Assembly (NCBI GenBank): GCA_019420325.1 | Contig: JAHZHK010000027.1 | Location: 1-29,786, forward strand | From: Coriobacteriaceae bacterium | GTDB lineage: Bacteria > Actinomycetota > Coriobacteriia > Coriobacteriales > UMGS124 | Length of the DNA: 29,786 bases | Reading direction: 5' to 3' | Part shown: in pieces, positions 1 to 7,567 of the stretch | Layout: every line of letters begins with the position of its first letter | Position numbering within the stretch: position 1 is the stretch's first letter | Notes under the pieces: model-generated | The model's input: the letters and a program-made list of their open reading frames with translations, nothing else | What the model was told of the DNA's origin: nothing | The model's database searches: none | Made by a program: the position numbers and the translations under genes

Positions 1-349
1 ATTGGGCCCGGTCGCTTTCTGCCTCTTGACAATGTCCTGCTCATATTAAAAAACGTGCCGTTACACAAGCTAGAGGCCCATCCCGCGCCTCATCCTCATG
101 CAATTGAGAAATTGCCGTATTGCCCCCATCCCTATGGGTTTTTGTCTCTAGCTTGCATAAGATTGGAAGCCACGTGTACCTTCACAGCAAGCGACATGAA
201 CGAAGGTCTGCGGAATCGCTGGCTCAGATTACACGTGTGCCGATCATCCGCAAAATCACGAACGCACGCCAGGGCCGAGAAAGATCATCCGCCCGACCCC
301 TACGGCACCCGTCCCCAACCGCAGCAATCCCAACCCCTAGGAGCCACGC
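1..349. other. Gene-free stretch at window start
   Basis: I see no convincing gene here. Open frames in this stretch run into the DUF5131 gene out of frame and have no protein-like composition. A 10-nt direct repeat (GATCATCCGC) occurs at 242-251 and 283-292, upstream of the next gene, and could belong to its promoter region, but this is weak. A TTGACA at 26-31 has no properly spaced -10 partner. Confidence 0.5.
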
Positions 350-1285
350 ATGCACGACATTTGGAACCCTTGGCACGGGTGCACGCGCATCAGCGAGGGA
401 TGCGACCACTGCTACATGTTCACCATGGACGCTGCGCGCGGCCTCGACGGCGGGGTGGTGCGGCGAAACAAGACCACGTTCGACTACCCGTTGCAACGCA
501 CACGTTCGGGCAGCTACAAGGTGCTAAACGGCGAGCTCATCCGCATCTGCATGAACTCGGATTTCTTCATCGAGGAAGCCGACCCCTGGCGCGAGGAGGT
601 CTGGGACATCATCCGGGCGCGCCCCAACGTGAAGTTTTTCATCCTCACAAAGCGCCCCGAACGCATGGCCGCCTGCCTTCCCGCCGACTGGGGCACCGGC
701 TGGGAGAACGTCATCCTGAACGTGACCTGCGAGAATCAGCGACGAGCCGACGAGCGCATCCCGATTCTCTTGGCAACGCCCGCCAAGCACAAGGGCATCA
801 TGTGCGCCCCCTTCATTGGGCCGGTGAGTGTCGCCCAATACCTGGGCGATGCGGCAAAGTTGAACGGCGCGGCGCTTGAGCAGGTCATTTGCGGCGGCGA
901 GAACTACGAGGACCCACGGCCGTGCGATTTTACATGGGTCCAAAACCTCGCCGGGGAATGCCGGGCTCACGACGTGACATTCGCCTTCATCGAGACCGGC
1001 ACGAGGCTCGTCGTCGATGGCCGCGAGTACCGGATTCCCCGCGCGCTCCAGGCGCAGCAGGCGTTCAAGTCGGGCGTCGAGCACCAAGGGCGGCCCCTTG
1101 CATGGCGTCTGACCGACCCGCTGGGATTCGAGCTGCGCGCCGAGGAGCTCTACGTCCCACGCTTCCGCGCCCGCTGCCATACCTGCGGCAGTCACCTCAT
1201 CTGCAACGGGTGTTGCAACTGCGGCCAGTGCGGCGAGCCCCCAGAAGAGCTTCGCACCTGGGATGATATGCACGAGGCCGGCTGA
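350..1285 (+). CDS. DUF5131 / phage Gp37-Gp68 family protein
   Basis: A 311-residue protein. The N-terminus carries the family signature: WNPWHGC followed by a C-x6-C-x2-C cluster (GCTRISEGCDHCY), which resembles a degenerate radical-SAM or Fe-S/Zn site. The central part (FFILTKRPERM, VICGGENYEDPRPCDFTWV) also matches DUF5131, a family found in phages and scattered bacterial chromosomes with no established biochemical function. The C-terminus adds a second cysteine cluster (CHTCGS, CNGCCNCGQCG, about residues 278-300) that looks like a zinc ribbon. The start is supported by AGGAG about 8 nt upstream. It is convergent with the next gene across a double-hairpin repeat. The family's phage links suggest a mobile origin, but no phage genes flank it. 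Confidence 0.85.
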   Translation: MHDIWNPWHGCTRISEGCDHCYMFTMDAARGLDGGVVRRNKTTFDYPLQRTRSGSYKVLNGELIRICMNSDFFIEEADPWREEVWDIIRARPNVKFFILTKRPERMAACLPADWGTGWENVILNVTCENQRRADERIPILLATPAKHKGIMCAPFIGPVSVAQYLGDAAKLNGAALEQVICGGENYEDPRPCDFTWVQNLAGECRAHDVTFAFIETGTRLVVDGREYRIPRALQAQQAFKSGVEHQGRPLAWRLTDPLGFELRAEELYVPRFRARCHTCGSHLICNGCCNCGQCGEPPEELRTWDDMHEAG

Positions 1286-1293
1286 CAAGCAGC

Positions 1294-1362
1294 TCGGCTT
1301 CAGCGGCCCCGCCTGCGCCCCGACGCGCCCGGCGGGACCGCTTGCCTCAGCGACGGGCAAGG
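1294..1362. repeat. Double-hairpin repeat, copy A (terminator-like)
   Basis: About 69 nt, mostly identical to the sequence at 4973-5042. The first stem is 1302-1313 with 1331-1342 (12 bp, one mismatch, 17-nt loop). The second stem, CTTGCC/GGCAAG, is at 1341-1346 and 1356-1361. It lies between convergent genes, and the second hairpin contains the stop codon and last codons of the LuxR gene. There is no T tract. It may act as a bidirectional transcript end or be a dispersed chromosomal repeat. Confidence 0.75.
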
Positions 1363-2816
1363 TCGATCAGTTGCTGCTTGGAGTGAATGTCGAGCTTTCG
1401 ATAGACCGCCTTGACATGCGTTTGAACGGTTCCGATAGACACGCCCATGAGCTCGGCGATCTTCTTTTGACTGTTGCCCTCAGCCAAAAGGCGCGCAACC
1501 TCAGCCTCGCGCTCAGTAAGCGCAAAACCCTCAAAGATGGCAAGCGTCGCATCGTTGGTGCAGGTATCGGGGTCGGCGCCTAATGGCGCGGCGGCAGCCG
1601 AGGCTTCGGACGTTGGGCCCATGACGCGGGCAAAGAAAACAACGGAGACAACCACGAGGGCAAAGGTCACAGCCGCCGCCAGCAAAGTCGGCGACTCAAG
1701 CTCCGCAAAACCAACCGCCCCCAACACGGCTGGAACCACAACGTAACCGAACAGCGATGAGACCGCATCAGTCAGCAAAAACGGCACGGCGAACGCAGCG
1801 AGGGCATCGTCGGAATCATGGGCTCTGTCGGCAAGTACGAGCCAGAACAGCAAGCCCAAAATGGTACGCCCCGCCACCATGATCTGTTTGCCGGCCCCCA
1901 TGGCTCCCGTCCCAGCGTACGACATGAGAAAGAGCCCGGCAAACAGCACCACCGTGGCAAGCGGCCACACAAAACGCGGGAGCCCTTGAAGAGAGCCGCT
2001 TTGCAGACAGTACGCCAAAACAATACCCGCCAGACCTATCGTAAGCCAGTCTTGGGGCGTCACCGCCGGTGAAAGCAGGGCTCCGTCAAGCGGACCAAAC
2101 GCAACGGCGCGCGTGACGGCGGCAATCACCAAAAAGAGGGCCAGAAACCCCGTCACCCCCCGCAGCGACTGGGCGCAGACGCGCCATGCAGGCACACGAG
2201 AAGCCCCGTCATTACATTGGTGGGGCACATCTTCCCCGCCCGCCACTAGACCATGGCAAACCGCGAGGGCGCATATGACCGAGAGGACAGGGAACGCCGC
2301 CATTACAACGACGTCCGCCCCAGCCGCAAGCGAACTTGCCACGCGGAGAAAAAAGCTCAGTGAAAAAGAGACGCAACACGCAAGCGCGCATCTCGAGGGA
2401 CAGAGAGACCGCACCCAAACTGCCCAAACGCATGTGAGCCAAACAAAAACCAATGCATAAAAAACAACGTCTACCAGCGCCAACACTATAGCGACAACGC
2501 CCGTGGGTACCACAAAGAGCTCAATGAGTTTGCAAGCGAATTGCACGAAGGAAACACCGGCGACGACCCGGCATGCTCGGCGGCCCTGTACGCGATGACG
2601 CATCCGAAGCGATGCGGCCAAGACGACCATCCCGAGACAAATCACGCAAGCAAGGAACAGCGCATACCAACCGCGCGACACGGCAGGCGAAAAATCATGA
2701 CCGGCAAGCACATAGAACCCCGTCGGCCTCCTGAGAAGAGGCCACCATAGCGTAAGGCCGAGGAGGCCTACAAGAAACCCGCGACCCTGCCGCAGGCGAG
2801 CAACGAGTGCGCGCAC
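1347..2816 (-). CDS. LuxR-type regulator with multi-spanning membrane domain
   Basis: A 489-residue protein. About 410 residues form many hydrophobic segments (for example GFLVGLLGLTLWW, VVFYALVFVWLTCVWAVWV, TIGLAGIVLAYCL), followed by a cytoplasmic C-terminal HTH of the LuxR/GerE type (LTEREAEVARLLAEGNS, then SIGTVQTHVKAVYRKL). Membrane-anchored LuxR regulators of this design are expanded in Eggerthellaceae and commonly sit beside the reductase they control. Here the gene is divergent from a Tat-exported flavoprotein across a 471-bp intergenic region, so that flavoprotein is the likely target. The start is a GTG with GGGG about 8 nt upstream, and no earlier in-frame start exists. The ligand is unknown; the membrane part presumably senses the flavoprotein's substrate. 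Confidence 0.85.
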   Translation of the reverse strand: MRALVARLRQGRGFLVGLLGLTLWWPLLRRPTGFYVLAGHDFSPAVSRGWYALFLACVICLGMVVLAASLRMRHRVQGRRACRVVAGVSFVQFACKLIELFVVPTGVVAIVLALVDVVFYALVFVWLTCVWAVWVRSLCPSRCALACCVSFSLSFFLRVASSLAAGADVVVMAAFPVLSVICALAVCHGLVAGGEDVPHQCNDGASRVPAWRVCAQSLRGVTGFLALFLVIAAVTRAVAFGPLDGALLSPAVTPQDWLTIGLAGIVLAYCLQSGSLQGLPRFVWPLATVVLFAGLFLMSYAGTGAMGAGKQIMVAGRTILGLLFWLVLADRAHDSDDALAAFAVPFLLTDAVSSLFGYVVVPAVLGAVGFAELESPTLLAAAVTFALVVVSVVFFARVMGPTSEASAAAAPLGADPDTCTNDATLAIFEGFALTEREAEVARLLAEGNSQKKIAELMGVSIGTVQTHVKAVYRKLDIHSKQQLIDLARR

Positions 2817-3287
2817 AGTGCATACCCCCGATAATCCAAATCAATCGGACGCCATACAGACGCCCGGAGCAAGTCGTTCACCAATCCTGCCAAAAGGCGG
2901 AACAAACGCCAGCGCCATTTTAACCCTCCCCACCTCTCCCGGCCCATCAAGAAGCGTGCGAGTTTGCCCCTTAAGAGGGACCAATGGATGCCCCGCAAGG
3001 CACCCCGCATGCCACCCAACAGCCAGTTTTCATAAAAATGCGAGCTACATGGCGCAATCCCCTGTTTTATGGATGCCCCGCATGCCTCCCGACCCCAAAA
3101 ATCCCGTGCTTTATGGCCTTCGCCAAGAGCGGCGGAGTGCAACCTGGAAAACGTCAAAGGCGCGGCGGAAAGGCAGCCTGGAGGCATCGCAGATAAGGGG
3201 TCTGCAGCCATTCAGACAGCACCCGCCCATGCCACGGAATGCCCGTATGGCATAAACCATGCAGGCACCAGACGAAAGGGGAACACC
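2817..3287. promoter_or_regulatory. Divergent control region, LuxR / flavoprotein
   Basis: A 471-bp region without a credible gene. It holds repeated words that could be operators: a 14-nt direct repeat ATGGATGCCCCGCA at 2984-2997 and 3069-3082; CCCCGCATGCC at 3003-3013 and 3076-3086 (73 bp apart, about seven helical turns); a near-repeat ending in TTTATGG at 3059-3072 and 3103-3116 (44 bp apart); and a small dyad ATGG-6-CCAT at 3247-3260 just before the flavoprotein start. The core promoter elements are not clear. Confidence 0.5.
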
Positions 3288-4937
3288 ATGTCCAACATCA
3301 CTCGTAGGCATCTCGTCGAAGGCGCCGCACTCGGAGCAGCCGCACTGGGAACCGCCAGCCTTGCCGGCATGGCCCTTGCAGACGAGCAGGCATTTGACGA
3401 GGAGTACGACGTTGTCGTGCTCGGCATGGGCGCAGCCGGCATGAACGCCGCCATCGCAGCCTACGAAGAAGGCGCGAAGGTGCTTCTGTGCGAGAAGGCC
3501 CCCGAGGGAGCCGTGAGCGGCAACACCCGCTTCGCCGGACAGAACGTCCTTTCCACCGATGACGCCGACGCCTTCTACACCTATCTCACCGGGCTCATGG
3601 GCAACTATGCCAACTACGACGCCGAATGTCTGCGCGCTTACGCTGACGAGGCCGCCAAGAACTGGGACTGGTCCATCAACGTCCTGGGCGTCGACCCCGA
3701 GAAGGCCTGCCCCGAGAACGAAGACGGAATCGGCACGCCCGACCATCCCACCTGGGTCTGGAAGGACGACGCCTGGCACATGGGCCGCGGCGGCTGGGTT
3801 CCCATGTGGAACGAGTTCCCTGAGCTCGAAGGCAACGAAGCAAGTCTGAACATCCTGTTCAACGCCACCGAGTTCGACATGTCCTATTTCAACACGCTTG
3901 TCGAGAACGTTGAGAAGCGCGCGGGCGACAACTTGACCGTATGGTACGGTGCCCCCGGCAAGGAACTCATCCAGGGCGAGGACGGCTCCGTGGTAGGCGT
4001 CATCGTGGAAAAGGATGGTGCCGAGGTTCGCGTCGGCGCAAAGGGCGGCGTCTGCATGTGCTGCGGCGGCTTCGAGTCCAACCGCGCCATGCTCTCCAGC
4101 TTTGCCCAGCTCCCCTATCTGTATCCTCGCGCCGGCGCATACAACGACGGCGACGGCATCAAGATGTGCCAGGGCGTAGGCGCGCAGCTTTGGCACATGT
4201 CCAACCTATCCGGCCTGGGCTTTGGCTATCACGCCGAGGGCGCAACGAGCGCATCGAGCCTCAAGGGCGCCAAGAAGGGCATCTTCGTCGGCCCCTGCGG
4301 CGGGCGCTTCATGAACGAGGCCGGCGCTTCCCGCCACGGCCGCGTCAGCTTCGGCGGCGCTTGGAACATGACCCCGATGCCGATGCCCGCCTTCCTCATC
4401 GTTGACGCCGACCACATTGCCGACCCGCTCGTCGCCGGCTTCTCCGACGGCAACGCCGACGAGATCGCCTCGGGCGCCGTTCTGTCCGGTGAGACGATCG
4501 AGGAGCTTGCCCAGGCCATTCGCGACACCGGCAAGGCGCCTGACTTCAACGCAAACGGTGAGCTCAACGACGCTCTGGCCAAGTACAACGCGCACGTCGA
4601 GGCCGGCGAGACCGATGACTTCGGCCGCGAGTGCACCGAGGCCGTAAAGACGGGCCCGTTCTACGCCGTCGAGCTGTGCCCCACCCTGCTCAACACCCAG
4701 GGCGGCGCGCGCCACAACGCCAAGGCTCAGATCCTCGACACCAAGGACATGCCCATCGAAGGCCTGTTCAGCGGTGGCGAGTTCGGCTCTATCTTCCCCG
4801 ACATGTACAACGGCGGCGGCAACCTCGGCGAGACCATGATTTTCGGCCGCGTCGCCGGCCAGAATGCCGCCAAGCGTGCCCTGGGCACTTTTGAGGGCGC
4901 AACCGAGCCCTCCAAGCTGGAGTGCGACGCCGAGTAG
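3288..4937 (+). CDS. Tat-exported FAD-dependent reductase (FAD_binding_2 family)
   Basis: 549 residues from the ATG at 3288, chosen because AAAGGGG precedes it and because it begins a Tat signal (TRRHLV, hydrophobic run, ALADEQA). An upstream in-frame ATG at 3069 gives a non-protein-like extension. The Rossmann motif is VVVLGMGAAGMNAA (about residue 40). The C-terminal FAD motif runs GLFSGGEFG to GRVAGQNAA. It belongs to the fumarate reductase/succinate dehydrogenase flavoprotein superfamily. The His of HTMGG and the proton-shuttling Arg of ANRLGGN in soluble fumarate reductases are replaced here by NTQGG and NGGGN, while the Arg corresponding to the TTRDK position seems kept (GASRHGR). The substrate is therefore probably not fumarate. 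Divergent from a membrane LuxR regulator. Confidence 0.9.
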   Translation: MSNITRRHLVEGAALGAAALGTASLAGMALADEQAFDEEYDVVVLGMGAAGMNAAIAAYEEGAKVLLCEKAPEGAVSGNTRFAGQNVLSTDDADAFYTYLTGLMGNYANYDAECLRAYADEAAKNWDWSINVLGVDPEKACPENEDGIGTPDHPTWVWKDDAWHMGRGGWVPMWNEFPELEGNEASLNILFNATEFDMSYFNTLVENVEKRAGDNLTVWYGAPGKELIQGEDGSVVGVIVEKDGAEVRVGAKGGVCMCCGGFESNRAMLSSFAQLPYLYPRAGAYNDGDGIKMCQGVGAQLWHMSNLSGLGFGYHAEGATSASSLKGAKKGIFVGPCGGRFMNEAGASRHGRVSFGGAWNMTPMPMPAFLIVDADHIADPLVAGFSDGNADEIASGAVLSGETIEELAQAIRDTGKAPDFNANGELNDALAKYNAHVEAGETDDFGRECTEAVKTGPFYAVELCPTLLNTQGGARHNAKAQILDTKDMPIEGLFSGGEFGSIFPDMYNGGGNLGETMIFGRVAGQNAAKRALGTFEGATEPSKLECDAE

Positions 4938-4972
4938 AGCTCGCGCGCCCCTAGGTGGCAAAATCGTATAGC

Positions 4973-5042
4973 CCGGCCTCAGCGGCCCCGCCAGCGCCTC
5001 GACGCGCCTGGCGGGGCCGCTTGCCTTTACCGAGGGGCAAGG
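4973..5042. repeat. Double-hairpin repeat, copy B (terminator-like)
   Basis: Second copy of the element at 1294-1362, 35 nt after the flavoprotein stop. The stem 4981-4992 with 5010-5021 is a perfect 12 bp with a 17-nt loop. The loop differs at only three positions from copy A, and the second stem CTTGCC/GGCAAG is kept at 5020-5025 and 5036-5041. A short TTGCCTTT follows the first stem. It probably ends the flavoprotein transcript. Confidence 0.75.
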
Positions 5043-5116
5043 CACTCGCGCAGCCCCTTTCGCTTCGTGCATCTTCCCAGCTCCTGCGGGCTGTACTCAG
5101 AGCCGTCCCGGGTGTT

Positions 5117-5125
5117 TGCTATACT
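5117..5125 (+). promoter_or_regulatory. Extended -10 promoter candidate
   Basis: TGCTATACT is a good extended -10 element, 83 nt upstream of the small membrane ORF that starts at 5208. No clear -35 hexamer stands 16-18 nt upstream, which extended -10 promoters tolerate. Confidence 0.45.
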
Positions 5126-5207
5126 CCCGCTTCGGATACTGTGCCGCGAGGCCAGCATCGGTCCGTATGCGGGCGGCGCTTTTCGAGCACGAGAGAAGGG
5201 TGTCGCC

Positions 5208-5537
5208 ATGGATCCAGAAACCATCTACGTCCTTGCGGCGTATGCAACGGTAGGGGCCTTTATTCTCGAGGTCACCAGGCTTTTACGCCGGCTCTGCAGA
5301 TGGGTGAATGCGCAGCGGATGGCACGGAAGGAGGCGCGCAGGACTGCCCCCGAAAAGAACTTAGGCCGGAGTTGCAGCTCCGGCCTTAACCAAATAACCG
5401 CGCCGCCCGCACCACAATTGCGAGCCTTGCTGGCTAACAGCATTGTACCCGCCCCGCGATGTGTTGTCACGCTTCGCGGGGACTTTCCATCGTCGGGCCT
5501 TCAGGCCCCGGATTCTCGAAAGACGTGCGCAAGATGA
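5208..5537 (+). CDS. Small single-pass membrane protein, holin-like toxin candidate
   Basis: The start at 5208 has GAGAAGGG 8 nt upstream. The first 30 residues (MDPETIYVLAAYATVGAF, then ILEVTRLLRRL) form one membrane helix followed by basic residues. The pattern M-x3-E-x-I-x2-L-x-A-x-A-T resembles the putative holin-like toxins of type I toxin-antitoxin loci, which are usually 30-45 residues. The open frame continues to residue 109 through a strong hairpin (5363-5386) and loses protein character after about residue 55. A one-base change near 5360 would end it at the hairpin (for example at the TAA 5387-5389), so the reading frame may be shifted. Its nominal stop overlaps the ttcA start as ATGA. 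The membrane segment is clear; the toxin role is inferred. Confidence 0.45.
   Translation: MDPETIYVLAAYATVGAFILEVTRLLRRLCRWVNAQRMARKEARRTAPEKNLGRSCSSGLNQITAPPAPQLRALLANSIVPAPRCVVTLRGDFPSSGLQAPDSRKTCAR
5363..5386. terminator. Hairpin inside or after the small membrane ORF
   Basis: A 9-bp GC-rich stem AGGCCGGAG/CTCCGGCCT with a short loop. Read on the minus strand it is followed by AAGTTCTTTT, a plausible intrinsic terminator tail. On the plus strand there is no T tract. It could end an antisense RNA as well as the toxin-like mRNA. Confidence 0.5.
5452..5508. other. Two hairpins in the ttcA leader
   Basis: CCCCGCGA (5452-5459) pairs with TCGCGGGG (5474-5481), and GGGCC (5495-5499) pairs with GGCCC (5504-5508) across TTCA. 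Both lie within 82 nt of the ttcA start. They could be a terminator pair or a structured leader; the sequence does not decide. Confidence 0.4.
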
Positions 5538-6463
5538 ATCAGACGAGCGAACAAGCCCCAGCACCTCAGCAGGCAAGCAACGCGCACGATATCGCCCCGG
5601 CAAACCCCGCCGCACATCCTCACTGTGCTCAAATCGAGCGCGACATCATCACGCGCTATCGTAAGAAGCTGTGGGTGCCGTTCATTAAGGCACTCACCGA
5701 CTACCAGCTCATTCGCGACGGCGACCACATTGCCGTGTGCGTCTCGGGCGGCAAAGACTCCTTTTTGCTCGCCAAGCTCTTCCAGGAGCTCTACCGCCAC
5801 GGCCGGCGCAACTTCGAGGTCACGTTCCTCTCCATGGACCCAGGCTACCCCGACTACGCGCGCCAATCCATCGCCAGCAACGCCGAGCTTCTCGGCATCC
5901 CGCTCGAGATTGTGCCCACGAACATCTTCGAGATTGTGAAGCGCCTGGATGGCAAGCCGTGCTACCCCTGTGCGCGCATGCGGCGCGGCGCGCTCTACAA
6001 CGCCGCCCGCGAGCTGGGCTGCAACAAAATCGCCCTGGGCCACCACTTCGACGACGTGGTGGAAACCATCCTCATGAGCGTGCTCTATGGCGGACAGGTC
6101 AAAACGATGATGCCCAAGCTCCACAGCACGAACTTCGAGGGCATGGAACTCATTCGCCCTCTCTACCTGGTGCATGAGGCCGACATCATCACCTGGCGCG
6201 AAGAAAACAGCCTCGAGTTCATCCACTGCGCCTGCCCCTTGAGCGGCGGGGTGTCATCGTGCGACGCGGGCGAGGGCTCCAAGCGCGCATGCGTCAAGGC
6301 CCTCATCGCAAGCCTTTCCGCCCAGGATCCCGACATCGCCAAGTCGATCTTCCACAGCGTGGAAAACGTTCACCTCGATGCCATCGTGGGCTGGCGTGCC
6401 GCCAGCAAGCACCACAACTTCCTCGAGCGCTATGACGAGGGCTGGGAGGAGTCGAAGGGATAG
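5534..6463 (+). CDS. ttcA: TtcA-family tRNA 2-thiocytidine synthetase
   Basis: 309 residues. It has the PP-loop ATP pyrophosphatase motif SGGKDS (VCVSGGKDSFLLAKL), the TtcA-type cysteine pair CYPCARMRRG and a third cysteine in the CACPLS segment, the residues expected to hold the [4Fe-4S] cluster used in 2-thiolation of tRNA cytidine 32. LGHHFDDVVETILMSVLYGG is the conserved family block. The first 35-40 residues, rich in Ala/Gln/Pro, are outside the family core. The ATG at 5534 is the first reasonable start but has only a weak ribosome site, and a later start is possible. Close paralogues of unknown substrate exist, so 2-thiocytidine formation is by family. Independent of its neighbours in function as far as visible. 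Confidence 0.85.
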   Translation: MNQTSEQAPAPQQASNAHDIAPANPAAHPHCAQIERDIITRYRKKLWVPFIKALTDYQLIRDGDHIAVCVSGGKDSFLLAKLFQELYRHGRRNFEVTFLSMDPGYPDYARQSIASNAELLGIPLEIVPTNIFEIVKRLDGKPCYPCARMRRGALYNAARELGCNKIALGHHFDDVVETILMSVLYGGQVKTMMPKLHSTNFEGMELIRPLYLVHEADIITWREENSLEFIHCACPLSGGVSSCDAGEGSKRACVKALIASLSAQDPDIAKSIFHSVENVHLDAIVGWRAASKHHNFLERYDEGWEESKG

Positions 6464-6578
6464 GACCCCGCTCACCCGCCGCGCCCACACGCCGTTCGTA
6501 GTTCGCCCCATCGGCAGCTCGCGCGTGTATTACTCTATGCTTCGCAGCATTTTGTACACCTCAAACAAGGAGGTCACC

Positions 6579-7385
6579 GTGGCGTTTCGCGTGTACAACT
6601 TCGAAAACAACGACGACGTCAAAATTGTCGCCCAAGCAGGCCAGTTCAAGGTAATCCAGTGGATGCGCGACCTGTCAGTTTCCCCCGACAGCGCCCAGAC
6701 CGCATATTTCTGTGCAGAGATGGACGTCAGGCGCCGCCAGCTGGTGGCCGACCTCGACGGATCCATCGGCGTTACGTTGCAGGCGGGCGCCATGCAGTGG
6801 ACGGTGGGCAGTGTGCGCGCCACCACGGGCGTCAAAGGTGTGGGCGACCTGGTGGGCAAGATGTTCAGGGGCGCCGTCAGCCAGGACTCCGCAATCAAGC
6901 CCGAGTACACAGGCGTCGGCAAGCTTGTCTGCGAGCCCACATGGAACCATATCCTGCTGATCGACACGTCTCAGTGGGGCAACTCCATCGTGCTCAACGA
7001 CGGCCTGTTCCTCGCCTGTGACAGCACTTTGCGCCACGAGCTGCAGCGCAGGTCGAATCTGTCGTCGGCAGCGGCGGGCAACGAGGGCCTGTTCAACCTG
7101 CGCATCGACGGCTGTGGCACCATCGCGCTCGAGGCACCCTGCCCCGAGCAGGAGGTCGTCTACATCGACCTCGATCGCGACGAGCTTCGCGTGGACGGCA
7201 ACTACGCCCTTGCGTGGACGTCAGGCCTGGAGTTCACCGTGGAGCGCTCCGGCAAGACCCTCATGGGATCGGCCGTGAGCGGCGAGGGTCTCGTCAACGT
7301 CTACCGCGGCACCGGCCGTGTCATGTTTGCCCCGATGCAGGCAGCTACCAGGTGCAACACGTACGCTCCTGCCCCCACCGACTAG
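6579..7385 (+). CDS. AIM24 family protein
   Basis: 268 residues from a GTG at 6579. This start is chosen because a near-perfect AAGGAGGT lies 4 nt upstream; the earlier in-frame ATG at 6538 has no such site. The protein is all-beta in appearance and carries AIM24/TRAP-like signatures: an opening KIVAQAGQFKVIQW, a central LQAGAMQWTVGSVRATTG, and a C-terminal GLVNVYRGTGRVMFAPMQ. The family forms trimeric beta-barrel-like folds; in bacteria the function is unknown. It is preceded by 115 nt of non-coding sequence after ttcA and ends before a bidirectional terminator shared with the convergent MFS gene. Confidence 0.85.
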   Translation: MAFRVYNFENNDDVKIVAQAGQFKVIQWMRDLSVSPDSAQTAYFCAEMDVRRRQLVADLDGSIGVTLQAGAMQWTVGSVRATTGVKGVGDLVGKMFRGAVSQDSAIKPEYTGVGKLVCEPTWNHILLIDTSQWGNSIVLNDGLFLACDSTLRHELQRRSNLSSAAAGNEGLFNLRIDGCGTIALEAPCPEQEVVYIDLDRDELRVDGNYALAWTSGLEFTVERSGKTLMGSAVSGEGLVNVYRGTGRVMFAPMQAATRCNTYAPAPTD

Positions 7386-7456
7386 CGACAGGCCTCCGCA
7401 GCACGGTCACGCAAACGCGCGGGGCCATCCACCAACCAACGTTTCTCGCCCCACAA

Positions 7457-7492
7457 AAAGTGCCCGCACGGAGTTGTCCGCGCGGGCACTTT
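7457..7492. terminator. Bidirectional intrinsic terminator
   Basis: A perfect 11-bp stem, AAAGTGCCCGC at 7457-7467 with GCGGGCACTTT at 7482-7492, and T or A runs on either side. It lies between the convergent AIM24 and MFS genes. Confidence 0.9.
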
Positions 7493-7567
7493 ACTTGTAG
7501 ATTGCAGCCTGATCGCACGTTCCCCACCACTGGGTGCCGTGCGAGCCGCCATGCGATCGACGAGGCG

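Noticed and set aside
26..54. TTGACA at 26-31 as a strong promoter
   Set aside because: The following AT-rich bases do not give a -10 hexamer at a 16-18 nt spacing.
55..879. 274-codon plus-strand frame at the window start
   Set aside because: It overlaps the DUF5131 gene in another frame, and its sequence (many His, Arg, Pro) is not protein-like.
3069..3287. N-terminal extension of the flavoprotein to the ATG at 3069
   Set aside because: The extension is poor in protein character, and the ATG at 3288 has a ribosome site and begins a proper Tat signal.
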